From: Cymbidium sinense
Lineage: Eukaryota > Streptophyta > Magnoliopsida > Asparagales > Orchidaceae
NCBI GenBank assembly: GCA_021442155.1
Contig: CM038214.1
Coordinates: 22,221,808-22,285,807, forward strand
Direction: 5' to 3'
DNA: 64,000 bases
The position numbers were made by a program, and so were the translations under genes. Each line of letters starts with the position of its first letter. Within the stretch, counting starts at the first letter, position 1. The notes beneath the pieces are model-generated. The model ran no database searches. It was not told where the DNA came from and saw only the letters and a list, made by a program, of their open reading frames with translations. Of this stretch, positions 21,706 through 31,955 are shown piece by piece.

Positions 21706-22099
21706 TTTTTTTTTTTTTAAAGAGCAAATTTAGATTCAACATTTCTTCTTTTTGATTTTATCAACCAAGTAACACTCCAAGTTTTCTAAGACATAAGTGA
21801 TTACATAGATAAAAAATGAGCACACATAGAGCAAAACTAAAGACATAGTTCCATATGCAGCAGATTAGATCAGCCGTGTACAGTTTCTCCAGTTCCCATG
21901 AGAACCATCACAGCTGTAACCTCCATTGCTCCTCCCGCCTCCATAACCATGACTACTCTGACAACCACCTGCATATCCACCAGCACCACTAGATCCCCCA
22001 CCACCACTACAATAACTGCCACCTCCGCCTTCACCTCCATCAGATCTAGACTAAGCCTGGTTGATGGTGATGTTCCTGTCATCAAGGTTCTGCACATTC
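21706..22099 (-). pseudogene. GRP fragment 3
   Basis: On the minus strand this begins at GAATGTGCAGAACC next to CCCTAA and passes N-I-T-I-N-Q and A-Q-S-R-S into a Gly-rich segment (G-G-G-G-S-S-G-A-G-G-Y-A type), ending in G-N-W-R-N just before the stop region. A 13-bp T-tract at 21706-21718 marks the sense-strand A-tract. Part of the Gly-rich tail and part of the 3' UTR are deleted relative to fragments 9 and 10. The RRM core and promoter are absent, so it cannot encode a working RNA-binding protein. Confidence 0.8.
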
Positions 22100-22816
22100 T
22101 TAGGGTTTCTATTTAGGTTTAGGTTTGTTAGGTTTTATGGTTTAGGTTTATTTTTTTAAATTTATTTTGTTACTTTATGTTTAGGTTTAGGGTTTAGGGT
22201 TTAGATTTTATGGTTTATGGTTTATGGTTTAGGATTTTAGGGTTTTAGGGTTTATGCTTTTAGGGTTTACGGTTTATGGTTTAGGATTTACGATTTAGGG
22301 TTTAGGTTTTAGGGTTTAGGGTTTAGGGTTTAGGGTTGTAGGTTTAGTTTTGTATGTTTAAGGTTTAGGGTTTTTTTTTTAAAAAATAAGTAAAACTATA
22401 AGTTTAGTTTATTTAATTTATTTTAGTTTATTTTAATTTTATTTTTATTTAGGTTTATTTTTTCCTTTTTATTTAATTTAGTTATGTTTTTTTTTCAAGT
22501 TTACTTTTTAGGTTTAGGTTTATTTTTTAGGTTTTATTTTTTATTTTTAGGTTTAGGTTTATGGTTTTTATTTTTGGTTTTTTTTAACATTTAAGTTTTA
22601 TTTAGTTTTTATTTTATTTTATTTTATTTTAGGTTTATTTTATTTTTATTTTCTTGTTAGTTTTAATTTTATTTAGGTTTTTAATTCTAAGGTTTATTTT
22701 ATTTTTAATTTAGTTTAGGTTTTTATTTCTTTATTTTAGTGTATTTTTATTTTCATATTTTATTTAATTTTTAGGTTTAGTTTATGTTTTAATTTATGTT
22801 TTAATTTATTTTTATA

Positions 22817-22848
<32 letters not shown>

Positions 22849-24786
22849 AGGTTTAGGTTTTTTTATCTTATTTTTAGGTTTACTTTACTTTAGGCTTAGT
22901 TTTTTAGGTTTTTAGGGTTTATGGTTTGGTGTTTAGGGTTTAGGGTTTAGGGTTAAAGGGTTAGTGTTTTAGGGTTAAGGGTTTAGAGTTAGGTTTAGGG
23001 TTTAGGATTTAAGGTTTAATGTTTAAGCATTATGGTTTAGGGATTTTTGGGTTTAGGGTTTAGGGTTTAGGGTTTGGGGTTTAGGGTTATTAATGGTTTA
23101 GGGTTTAGGATTTAGGGTTTAGGGTTTCGGGTTTAGGATTTATGATTTAGGGTTTAGGGTTTAGGCTTTAGGGTTAGTTTAAGGTTTAATGTTTAGGGTT
23201 TATGGTTTAGTGTTTAGGGTTATTGATAGGGTTTAGGGTTTGGGTTAGTTTAAAGTTTTGGGTTTAGGGTTTTTTAGGTTTTAGGGTTTATGGTTGTAGG
23301 TTTAGGGTTGTAGGTTTACGATTCAAGATTTAGGGTTAGTTTTAGGCTTCAGGGTTCAAGGTTTAGGGTTTAGGATTTAGAGTTTAGGGTTTAGGGTTTA
23401 AGGTTGAGAATTTTTTTTTAAATTAAGTAAACCCATAGGTTTAGGTTTTTTAATATATTTAGTGTATTTTTTAATTATTTTAGTTTATTATTTTTATTTA
23501 GCTTTATTTTTTATTTTTAATGAGTTTATTTTAGTTTAGGTTTTTTTATTTCACTTTATTATTTAGGTTTATCTTTAGGTTTATGTTTATTTTTAATTTA
23601 ATTTAATTTTTATTTTATTTAGGTTTAGGTTTTATTTTTTATTTATAGCTTTAGGTTTAGATTTTTATTTTATTTGTTTAGGTTTAGGTTTGAGGATTTT
23701 ATTTTATGTTTATTTTTAGGTTTTATTTTTTAGTTTAGGTTTAGGTTTATTTTTAGTTTATTTTATTTTATTTATTTTAGGGTGTAGGTTTAGTTTATTT
23801 TTGTTTATTTTATGTTTAGGCTTTTTGTAGTTTAAGGTTTAGGTTTTTATTTATTTATTTTTAGGTTTATTTTTTAGGTTTAGGTTTTTATTTAGTTTTT
23901 ATTTTATTTTATTTTAGGTTTATTTTATTTTTATTCTTCATTTAGTCTTTATTTTATTTTTGGCTTTTTATTTTTAAAAATATTTTATTTTTTAGTTTTG
24001 TTTAGGTTTTTATTTATTTTGTTTTAGTTTAGTTTTTATTTGTTATTTTATTTTATTTTAGTATTTTATCTATGTTTAGTTTTTTTATTTATTTTATTTT
24101 TAGGTTTTATTTAGTTTAGGTTTTTTTATGGTTTAGGGTTTAGGGTTTAGGGTTTATGGTTTAGGGTTTGGTGCTTAGGGTTTTGGGTTTAGGGTTTTAG
24201 GTTTTGGGGTTTAGGGTTTAGGGTTTAAGGGTAGTTTTTTGGGTTTAAGGTTTAGGGTTTAGCATTTAGGTTTAAGGTTTAGGGTTTAGGGTTTAGGGTT
24301 TAGAGTTTAATTTAGGGTTTAGGGTTAGTTTTAGGATTTTAGGGTTTTGGTTTTTTTATTCATTTAGGATTTAGCGTTTAAGGTTTAGTGTTTAGATTTT
24401 TAGGGTTTAGGGTTTAAGGTTTAGAGTTTAGGGTTGTAAGTTTAGGGTTGTAGGTTTATGATTTAGGGTTTAATTTTAGAGTTTAGGGTTTAGAATTTAG
24501 GATTTAAGTTTTAGGGTTTTTTAGGGTTTGGGTTTAGGATTTAGGGTTGTAGGTTTAGTGTTGTAGGTTTTGGGTTTAGGGTTTAGGGTTTAGGGTTTAG
24601 GGTTTAAAGTTTAAGGTTTAGTGTAGAGGGTTTTAGGGTTAGGGTTTAGGGTTTAAGGTTAGTTTTAGTGTCTAAGGTTTAGGATTAGGGTTTATTTTTT
24701 TATTTATTATTTATTATTTTTTTATTATAAAAATTTACGTTTAGGGTTTAGGGTTCAAGTTTTCATTTAGGCTTGAGGGTTTTTGA
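22100..24786 (+). repeat. Composite telomere-like array B, second part
   Basis: TTTAGGG block to about 22375, degenerate boundary motif near 22381, a shortened TA-rich block, a TTTAGGG block at about 22900-23405, boundary motif near 23411 (AATTAAGTAAACCCATAGG), a TA-rich block to about 24120, then a long TTTAGGG block to the next GRP fragment. No genes. Confidence 0.87.
22821..22848 (+). repeat. 28-bp uninterrupted T tract
   Basis: Twenty-eight consecutive T residues preceded by TATATATA. It is the longest homopolymer noticed in the window. No retroposed sequence is recognisable next to it, so it is best called a homopolymer expansion. Confidence 0.95.
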
Positions 24787-24934
24787 TTTTTTTAATAGAA
24801 AAATTTTATATTCAACATTTCTTCTTTTCAATTTCATCAACCAAGTAGCGCAGCAAGTTCTCTAAGACATAAGTGATAATATAGATTAAAAATGAGCCTG
24901 GTTAATGGTGATTCCATCAAGGTTCTACGCATTC
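24787..24934 (-). pseudogene. GRP fragment 4 with the Gly-rich core deleted
   Basis: It keeps the 3' UTR end (T-tract, then CATTTCTTCTTTTC and CATCAACCAAGTAG) and the very 5' edge (CATCAAGGTTCTACGCATTC). Everything between is missing. The joint is AAAAATGAGCCTGGTTAATG, where GAGC could belong to either side, suggesting deletion at a 4-bp microhomology. Confidence 0.8.
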
Positions 24935-25180
24935 TTAGAGTTTAGTCTTATGTTTAGGTTTATTAGGTTTTAGGTATAAGTTTATTTTTTAATTTATTTA
25001 GTTAATTTAGGTTTAGGTTTAGGGTTTGGGGTTTAGGGTTTAGGGTTTAGGGTTAGATTTAGGGTTTAGGGTTTAGGGTTTAAGGTTTAAGGTTTTAGGG
25101 TTTACGATTTATAGTTTAGGGTTTAGGGGTTTTAGGGTACATCATTTCTATTTTAGGTTTAGGGTTTAGGGTTTTTATAT
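24935..25180 (+). repeat. TTTAGGG-like block between two GRP fragments
   Basis: Telomere-like units with a short TTTATTTTTTAATTTATTTAG stretch near 24980. No gene. Confidence 0.83.
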
Positions 25181-25377
25181 TTTTTAAGAGAGAACAAACT
25201 CAGATTCAATATTTCTTCTTTTTGATTTCATCAACCATGTAACACATTGAGTTTGCTAAGACATAAGTGATGACATAGATAAAAAATGAGCATGCATAGA
25301 GCAAATAAAAACTCTAAGTAACTAGAACCATCTCGGATCTACCATTTTTCAGTTTCTCCCCCATTGGATCGATCGTT
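25181..25377 (-). pseudogene. GRP fragment 5, 3' UTR portion only
   Basis: It contains the T-tract, the CTCAGATTCAATATTTCTTC end sequence and the CATCAACCATGTAAC and CTAGAACCATCTC words of the GRP 3' UTR. The whole Gly-rich coding part is missing. The left-hand neighbour is array sequence and the right edge is GATCGATCGTTAG at 25368-25379. It is identified only by comparison with the longer copies. Confidence 0.75.
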
Positions 25378-28300
25378 AGTTTAAGGTTTAGGGTTTAGGG
25401 TTTAGGGTTTAGGTTTAGGATTTAGGGTTTTAGGGTTTAATCTTTTAGGGTCTAGGGTTTAGGGTTAGGGTTTAGGGTTTAGGGTTTAAGCTTTAGCATT
25501 ATTTAAGGTGTAGGGTTTAGGGTTTAGGGTTTAGGGTTGTAGGTTTAGTGTTGTAGGTTTAGGGTTTAGGGTTAGTTTTAGGGATTAGGGTTTAGGAGTT
25601 AGGGTTTACGAGTTTTTTTTTAAATTAAGTAAATTGGTAGGTATAAGTTTATTTAGTTTATTATTTTATTTATTTTATTTTTTATTTCTATTTAGGCTTA
25701 TTTTTTATTTTTAATTAGTTTAGTTTATTTATTTTAGTTTAGGGTTTTTATTTTAGTTTATTTTTTAGGTTTAGGTTTAGGTTTCAGTTTATTTTTTAGT
25801 TGAGTTTTATATTTATTTTATTTTTAGGTTTAGGTTTTATTTTTTAATTTTAGGTTTAGGTTTAGGTTTTAATTTTATTTTCTTAGGTTTAGGTTTTAGG
25901 TTTTATTTTGGTTTTATTTTTTAGTTTAGGTTTAGGTTTAATTTTAGTTTCATTTATTTTATTTGGTTTAGGTTTAGGTTTAGGTTTAGGTTTAGTTTAT
26001 TTTAGGTTTAGGTTTAGATTTTATTTATTTTAGTTTAATTTAATTTATTTTAGGTTTAGGTTTTATTTTTTAGATATTTTTAGTTTTATTTTTGAGGTTT
26101 ATGTTTTTATTTAGTTTTTATATTATTTTATTTTATTTTGGATTTAATTTATTTTTATTTTACATTTAGTTTTTATTTTATGTATGTTTTTTATTTTTAG
26201 GTTTATTTTATGTTTTTAATTTAGTTTACATTTTTATTTATTTTATTTTAATTTAATTTTTATTTTTTATTTTATTTTATTTTTAGGTTTATTTTAAGTT
26301 TAGGTTTCAGTTCAGGTTTTTATTTTATTTTATTTCATCATTTTATTTAGGTTTAGGTTTTTTATTTATTTTATTTTTAGGTTTTATTTAGTTTAGGTTT
26401 TGGTTTTTAGGGTTTAAGGTTTAGGGTTTAAGGTTTAGGGTTTGGGGTTTAGTTGTAAGGTTTAAGGTTGTAGGTTTTATGGTTTAGGGTTAGTTTTAGG
26501 GTTTAGGGTTAGAGTTTAGTGTTTAGAGTTTAGGGTTTAGTGTTTGTGTTTTTTTTTCATTTCTTTTATTTAGGATTTAGGGTTTTTAGGGTTTAAGGGT
26601 TAGGGTTGAATGTTTAGGGTTGTAGGTTTAGGGTTTAGGATTTGGAGTTTAGGGTTCAGGGTTTAGAGTTTAGGGTTTTTTTTCAAATTAAGAAAACTCG
26701 TAGGTTTAAGTGTATTTATTTTATTTAGTTTATTTATTTATTTTAGTTTATTTCATTTTTTATTTGAATTTATGTTTAGTTTTATTTTAATAAATTTAGT
26801 TTATTTATTTGGGTTTATTTATTTTAGTTTAGGTTTTTTTATTTTAGTTTATTTTTTTAGGTTTAGGTTTAGGTTTATGCTTATTTTTTAGTTTAGTTTT
26901 ATTTTAATTTTATTTAGGGTTTAGAGTTTAGGGTTTAGGGTTTTAGGGTTTAGGGTTAGGGTTTAGGGTTTAGGGTTTAGGGTTTTGATTTAGGGTTTAG
27001 GGTTTAGGTTTAGGATTTAGGGTGTATGTTTAGGGTTTAGGTTTAGGGTTTAGGTTTAGGATTTAGGGTGTATGTTTAGGGTTTAGGTTTAGGGTTTGGG
27101 TTTTATTTATTTATTTATTTATTATTTTATTTAGGATTTAGGGTTTAGGGATTAAGGTTTAGGGATTTTTAGGGTTTAGGGTTTAGGTTGTAAGTTTAGG
27201 GTTGTAGTTTTACGATTTAGGGTTTAGGGTTAGTTTTAGGGTTTAAGGTTTAGGGTTTAGGGTTTAGCTTTAAGGGTTTAGGTTTAGGGTTTAGAGTTTT
27301 TTTTTAAAATTAAGTAAACCAATAGGTTTAGGTTTATTTAGTTTATTTTTTATTTATTTTATTTTATTTTATTTTTATTTTTATATAGGTTTACTTTTTA
27401 TTTTTTTTAATTTAGTTTTAATCTTAGGTATATTTATTTTAGTTTAGGCTTTTTATTTTAGTTTATATTATAGATTTAGGTTTAGATTTATGTGTATTTT
27501 TTAATTTTATTTTATTTTAATTTTTTTTAGGTTTAGGTCTTATTTTTTATTTTTTTGGTTCAGGTTTAGGTTTTTATTATATTTTTTAAAGTTTAGATTT
27601 TTGGTTTTTAGTTTAGATTTATTTTAAGGTATTATTTTTTAGTTTAGGTTTTGGTTTATTTTTAGTTTATTTTATTTTATTTAGTTTAAGGTTTAGGTTT
27701 AGTTTATTTTAGGCTTATTTTATTTTGTTTATTTTAGGTTATGGTATTTATTTACTTTTGTTTAGGGTTTAGGTTTTTATTTACTTTTTTTAATTTTTTT
27801 TAATTTACAGTTAGTTTTTATTTTATTTAGGTTTTTTACTTTTAGGTTTATTTAATTTAATTTAATTTAATTTATTTTTTATTTATTTTATTTTAGTTCA
27901 ATTTTCATATTTTATCATATTTTTTAGTTTAGGTTTAAGTTAAGGTTTTTATTTTTTTAATTTATTTTATTTTATTCAGGTTTAGGTTTATTTATTTATT
28001 TTATTTTTAGATTTTATTTATTTTAGGTTTAATTTTTTAGATATTTATGGTTTAGGATTTCAGGTTTAGGGTTATAGATTTTTGGGTTTAGGATTTAGGG
28101 TTTATGGTTTAAGGTTTAGGGTTTTAGGGTTTAGGGTTTAGGATTTAGGGTTTAGGTTTTAGGGTTTAGGGTTTAGGGTTTTAGGGTTTAAGGTTTAGGG
28201 TTTAGACTCTATGGTTTAGGTGAGTTTTAGGGTTAGAGTATTTTTGTAAATATTTTTTACTATTTTTTTATTTTTAATTTAATAAATTTGTAGGTTTAGG

Positions 28301-30357
28301 TTAATTTAGTTTATTTTTTATTTATTTTAGTATATTTTATTTTAGGTTAAAGTTTTTTTAGTTTAGAGTTTAAGTTTTACTTTTTATTTATTTTTAGGTT
28401 TATTTTTGAAGTATAGGTTTTTATTTTAATTTAATTTTTTATTTATATTTATTTTAAGTTTAGTTTTTTTTTTTTAATTTAGGTTTACTATTTTTAGGTT
28501 TATATTATTTTTTAGTTTAGTTTATGTTTTATTTATTTTTATTTTAGTTTTTATTTTTTATTTTATTTTATTTATAGGTTTAGGTTTAGGTTTAGGTTTT
28601 AGTTTAGGTTTTTATTTTTTATTTTTATTTTAATTTATTTAGGTCTTTATTTTTTTATTGATTTTATTTTTATGTTTAATTCAATTTAGGTTTCAATTTT
28701 TAGGTTTTTAATGTTTAAGGTTTAAGGTTTGGGTCTAGGGTTTAGGGTTTTGGGTTTAGGGTTGTAAACTTTGAGGTTAAGGGTTTAGGGTTTAGGATAG
28801 TAGGTTTAGGGTTTAGAGTTTAGGTTTTAGGGTTAAGGATTTAGGGTTAGTGTTTTTTTAATTTTTTTTATTTATTTATTTTTAAATTAAGTAAACTGGT
28901 AGGGTTTAGGTTTATTTTGTTTATGTTTTATTTATTTTAGTTTATATTATTTTAGGTTTAGTTTTTTTTTATTTTGGGTTGAAGTTTTATTTTTTATTTA
29001 TTTTTAGGTTTAATTTTTAGGTTTAGGTTTTTTCCACTTTTTATTTTATTTTATTTTAGGTTCATTTTACATTTATTTTAAGTTTAGATTTTTTTATTTA
29101 GGTTTATTTTATTTATTTAGTTTAGTTTAGGTTTTTATTTATTTTAGTTATTATTTTTATATTATTTTATTTTTAGGTTAAGGTTTAGGTTTTCGTTTAG
29201 GTTTCTATTTTATTTTATTTTATTTAGGTTTAAATTTTTTTTATTGATTTTATTTTAAGATTTAATTTATTTTAAATTTAGGTTTTTTGATATTTAAAGT
29301 TTAGGGTTTAGGGTTTGGGGTCTAGGGTTTGGGGTTATAGGTTTTAAGGTTATGAGTTTAAGGTTTAAGGTTACATTTTTTTTTAAAATTAAGTAAACTG
29401 TTGGGTATAGGTTTATTTAGTTTATCTTTTATTTATTTTAGTTAATTTTATTTTTTATTTTTATTTAGGTTTATTTTTATTTTAAGTTAGTTTATTATAT
29501 TTATTTTAGGTTTATTTATTTTAGCTTAGATATTTCATTTTAGTTTTCGCTTTATGTTTAAATTTGGGTTTATTTTTTTAATTTAGTTTTATTTTTATTT
29601 TATTTGTAAATTTTAGGTTTTATTTTTTATTTGTAGGTTTAGGTTTATGTTTTCATTTTATTTTTTTTTTAGGGTTTTGGTTTCAAATTTTTATTTTAGG
29701 TTTATTTTTAGGTTTTATATTTTATTTTAGGTTTATTTAATTTTATTTAGTTTGGGTTTAGTTTTAGGTTTAGCTTATTTTAAGTTTAGGTTTTGGTTTT
29801 ATTTATTTTACTTTAGTTTATTTTAGTTTAGGTTTATGTTTATTTCATTTTTATTTTAGGTTTAGGTTTTTTTAAGGTTAGGGTTTAGGTTTTATTTTTT
29901 ATTTACTTTTTAGTTTTATTTTTAGGTTTTGGTTTTGGTTTAGGTTTTTATTTTACTTTATTTTAGGTTTATTTTATTTTTATTTTAGCTTTAGTTTTTA
30001 TTTGATTTAGGTATCTTATTTTTTAGATTATTTTAGGTTTTTATTAATTATAATTTAGTTTAATTTTTATTGTCTATTTTTTTCTTTTTAGGTTTAGGTT
30101 TAGGTTTTAATTTATGTTTTTATTTTGGTTTAGATTTTTTTATTTATTTTATTTTTACGTTTTATTTAGTTTAGGTTTAGGTTTTTATTTCTTTTCAGGG
30201 TTTTGGGTTTAGGAATTTTTTTTCTAGGTTTAGGGTTTAGGGTTTAGTGTTTAGGGTTTAAGGTTTAGGGTTTAGGTTTTAGGGTTTAGGACTTAGGGTT
30301 TAGGGTTTAGGTTTAAGTTTAGGGTTCAGGTATTAGTTTCAGGTTTAGCATTTTTGA
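25378..30357 (+). repeat. Composite telomere-like array B, third part (no GRP insert)
   Basis: Six successive units are marked by boundary motifs near 25621, 26685, 27303, 28271, 28873 and 29383, 500 to 1060 bp apart. Each has a TTTAGG/TTTATTTT block followed by a TTTAGGG block. Unit length varies because the TA-rich block is internally deleted to different extents. No coding sequence; the + strand is nearly free of C. Confidence 0.87.
27011..27102 (+). repeat. 46-bp perfect tandem duplication
   Basis: TAGGATTTAGGGTGTATG occurs at 27011 and 27057, with identical sequence between and after the copies. The lack of divergence in an otherwise very degenerate array marks a recent duplication. Confidence 0.85.
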
Positions 30358-30405
30358 TTTTTTTTTTAAAGAGAACAAATTCATATTCAGCCTTTCTTCT
30401 TTTTT
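30358..30405 (-). pseudogene. GRP 3'-end remnant (about 45 bp)
   Basis: Only the T-tract and GAGAACAAATTCATATTCAG plus CTTTCTTCTT remain of the GRP 3' UTR. The remnant joins a TTTGTTTATTTAGTTTATTT block. The same joint is found at 31909-31955, so the two are copies of one deletion product. Confidence 0.7.
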
Positions 30406-31908
30406 GTTTATTTAGTTTATTTTTTATTTCAATTTATTTTCTTTTTTATTTTTATGTTTATTTGTTATTTTATTTTATTTAGTTTATTTATTTTAGTTTT
30501 TTTTAGTTTAGGTTTTTTATTTTAGTTTATTTTTTAAGTTTAGGTTTAGTTTAGGTTTATTTAGTTGAGTTTTATTTTATTTTACTTTTTTAGGTTTAGG
30601 TTTAGGTTTAGGTTTATGTTTTAGTTTAGGTTTCTATTTTATTTTATTTTATTTAGGTTTCAATTTTTTATTGGTTTTATTTTTAGATTTAATTTATTTT
30701 AGGTTGAGGTTTTTAGGTATTTAGAGTTTAAGGTTTAGTGTTTAGGGTTTAGGGTTTAGGGTTTAGGGTTTGGGGTCTAGGGCTTAGGGTTTAGGGTTTA
30801 GAGTTTAGGGTTTTAGTGTTTGAGGTTTATGGTTAATTTTAGGGTTTAGGGTTTAGTGTTATAGTTTTTTTTAAAAAATTAAATAAACTGTTAGGTTTAG
30901 GTTTATTTAGTTTATTTTTTATTTATTTTAGTTAATTTTATTTCTTATTTTTACTTAGGTTTATTTTTATTTTTGGTTAGTTTATTCTATTTATTTTAGG
31001 TTTATTTATTTTAGCTTAGGTTTTTTATTTTAGTTTTTTTAGCTTTATGTTTAAATTTAGGTTTATTTTTCAATTTAGTTTTATTTTTATTTTATTTTTA
31101 AGGTTTAGGTTTTATTTTTTATTTGAAGGTTAATGTTTATGTTTTTATTTTATTTTTTTTAGGTTTAGGTTTTAGATTTTTATTTTAGGTTTATTTTAAG
31201 TTTTATTTTTTAGTTTAGGTTTAGGTTTATTTTTAGTTTATTTCATTATATTTTGCTTGGGTTTAGGTTTAGGTTTAGCTTATTTTAGGTTTAGGTTTTG
31301 GTTTTATTTATTTTAGTTCAGGTTTAGGTTTATTTCATTTTTATTTTAGGTTTAGTTTTTTTATGTTTAGAGTTTAGGTTTTATTTCTTATTTACTTATA
31401 GGTTTATTATTTAGGTTTAGGTTTTAATTTAGTTTTTATTTTACTTTATTTTAGGTTTATTTTATTTTCATTTTAGGTTTAGTTTTTATTTTATTTAGGT
31501 TTTTTATTTTTTATATTATTTTAGGTTTTTATTAATTTTAATTTAGTTTAATTTTTTTTTCTATTTTTTTCCTTTTTAGGTTTAGGTTTTAATTTATGTT
31601 TTTATTTTATTTTATTTTGGTTCAGATTTATTTATTTATCTTATTTGTAGGTTTTATTTAGTTTAGGTTTAGGTTTTTATTTCTTTTTAAGGTTTAGGGT
31701 TTAGGGTTTAAGGTTTATGGTTAGTTTAGGGTTTAGGGTTTGGGGTTTAGGATTTTTTTTTTAGGTTTAGGGTTTAGGGTTTAGCATTTAGGGTTTAGGT
31801 TTTAGGGTTTAGGGTTTAAGGTTTAGGGTTTAAGGTTTAGTATTTAGGGTTTAGGGTTTAGGTTTAGGTTTAGGGTTCAAGTATTATTTTAAGGTTTAGG
31901 GTTATTGA
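30406..31908 (+). repeat. Composite telomere-like array B, fourth part
   Basis: TA-rich block, TTTAGGG block (about 30736-30865), boundary motif near 30875 (AATTAAATAAACTGTTAGG), a long TA-rich block to about 31690, then a TTTAGGG block. The unit resembles the preceding one closely (shared AAACTGTT marker variant and TTTAGCTTAG words), indicating a ~1.5-kb segmental duplication. Confidence 0.85.
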
Positions 31909-31955
31909 TTTTTTTTCGAAGAGAACAAATTCATATTCAACATTTCTTCTTTTGT
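31909..31955 (-). pseudogene. GRP 3'-end remnant (about 45 bp)
   Basis: T-tract, then GAGAACAAATTCATATTCAA and CATTTCTTCTTTT, then an abrupt change to TA-rich array at the same point as the remnant at 30358. No coding part remains. Confidence 0.7.

Noticed and set aside
21870..22116. Overlapping open frames on both strands as small genes (also at 1153-1335, 60636-60956 and 62285-62575)
   Set aside because: They are wrong-frame readings of GGT/GGA-rich GRP tails (Thr/Ser/Pro- or Val-rich translations). The correct frame gives Gly-rich sequence with breaks.
22821..22848. The 28-bp T tract as the poly(A) tail of a minus-strand retroposon
   Set aside because: Sequence on either side is ordinary array, and no retroposed body could be found.
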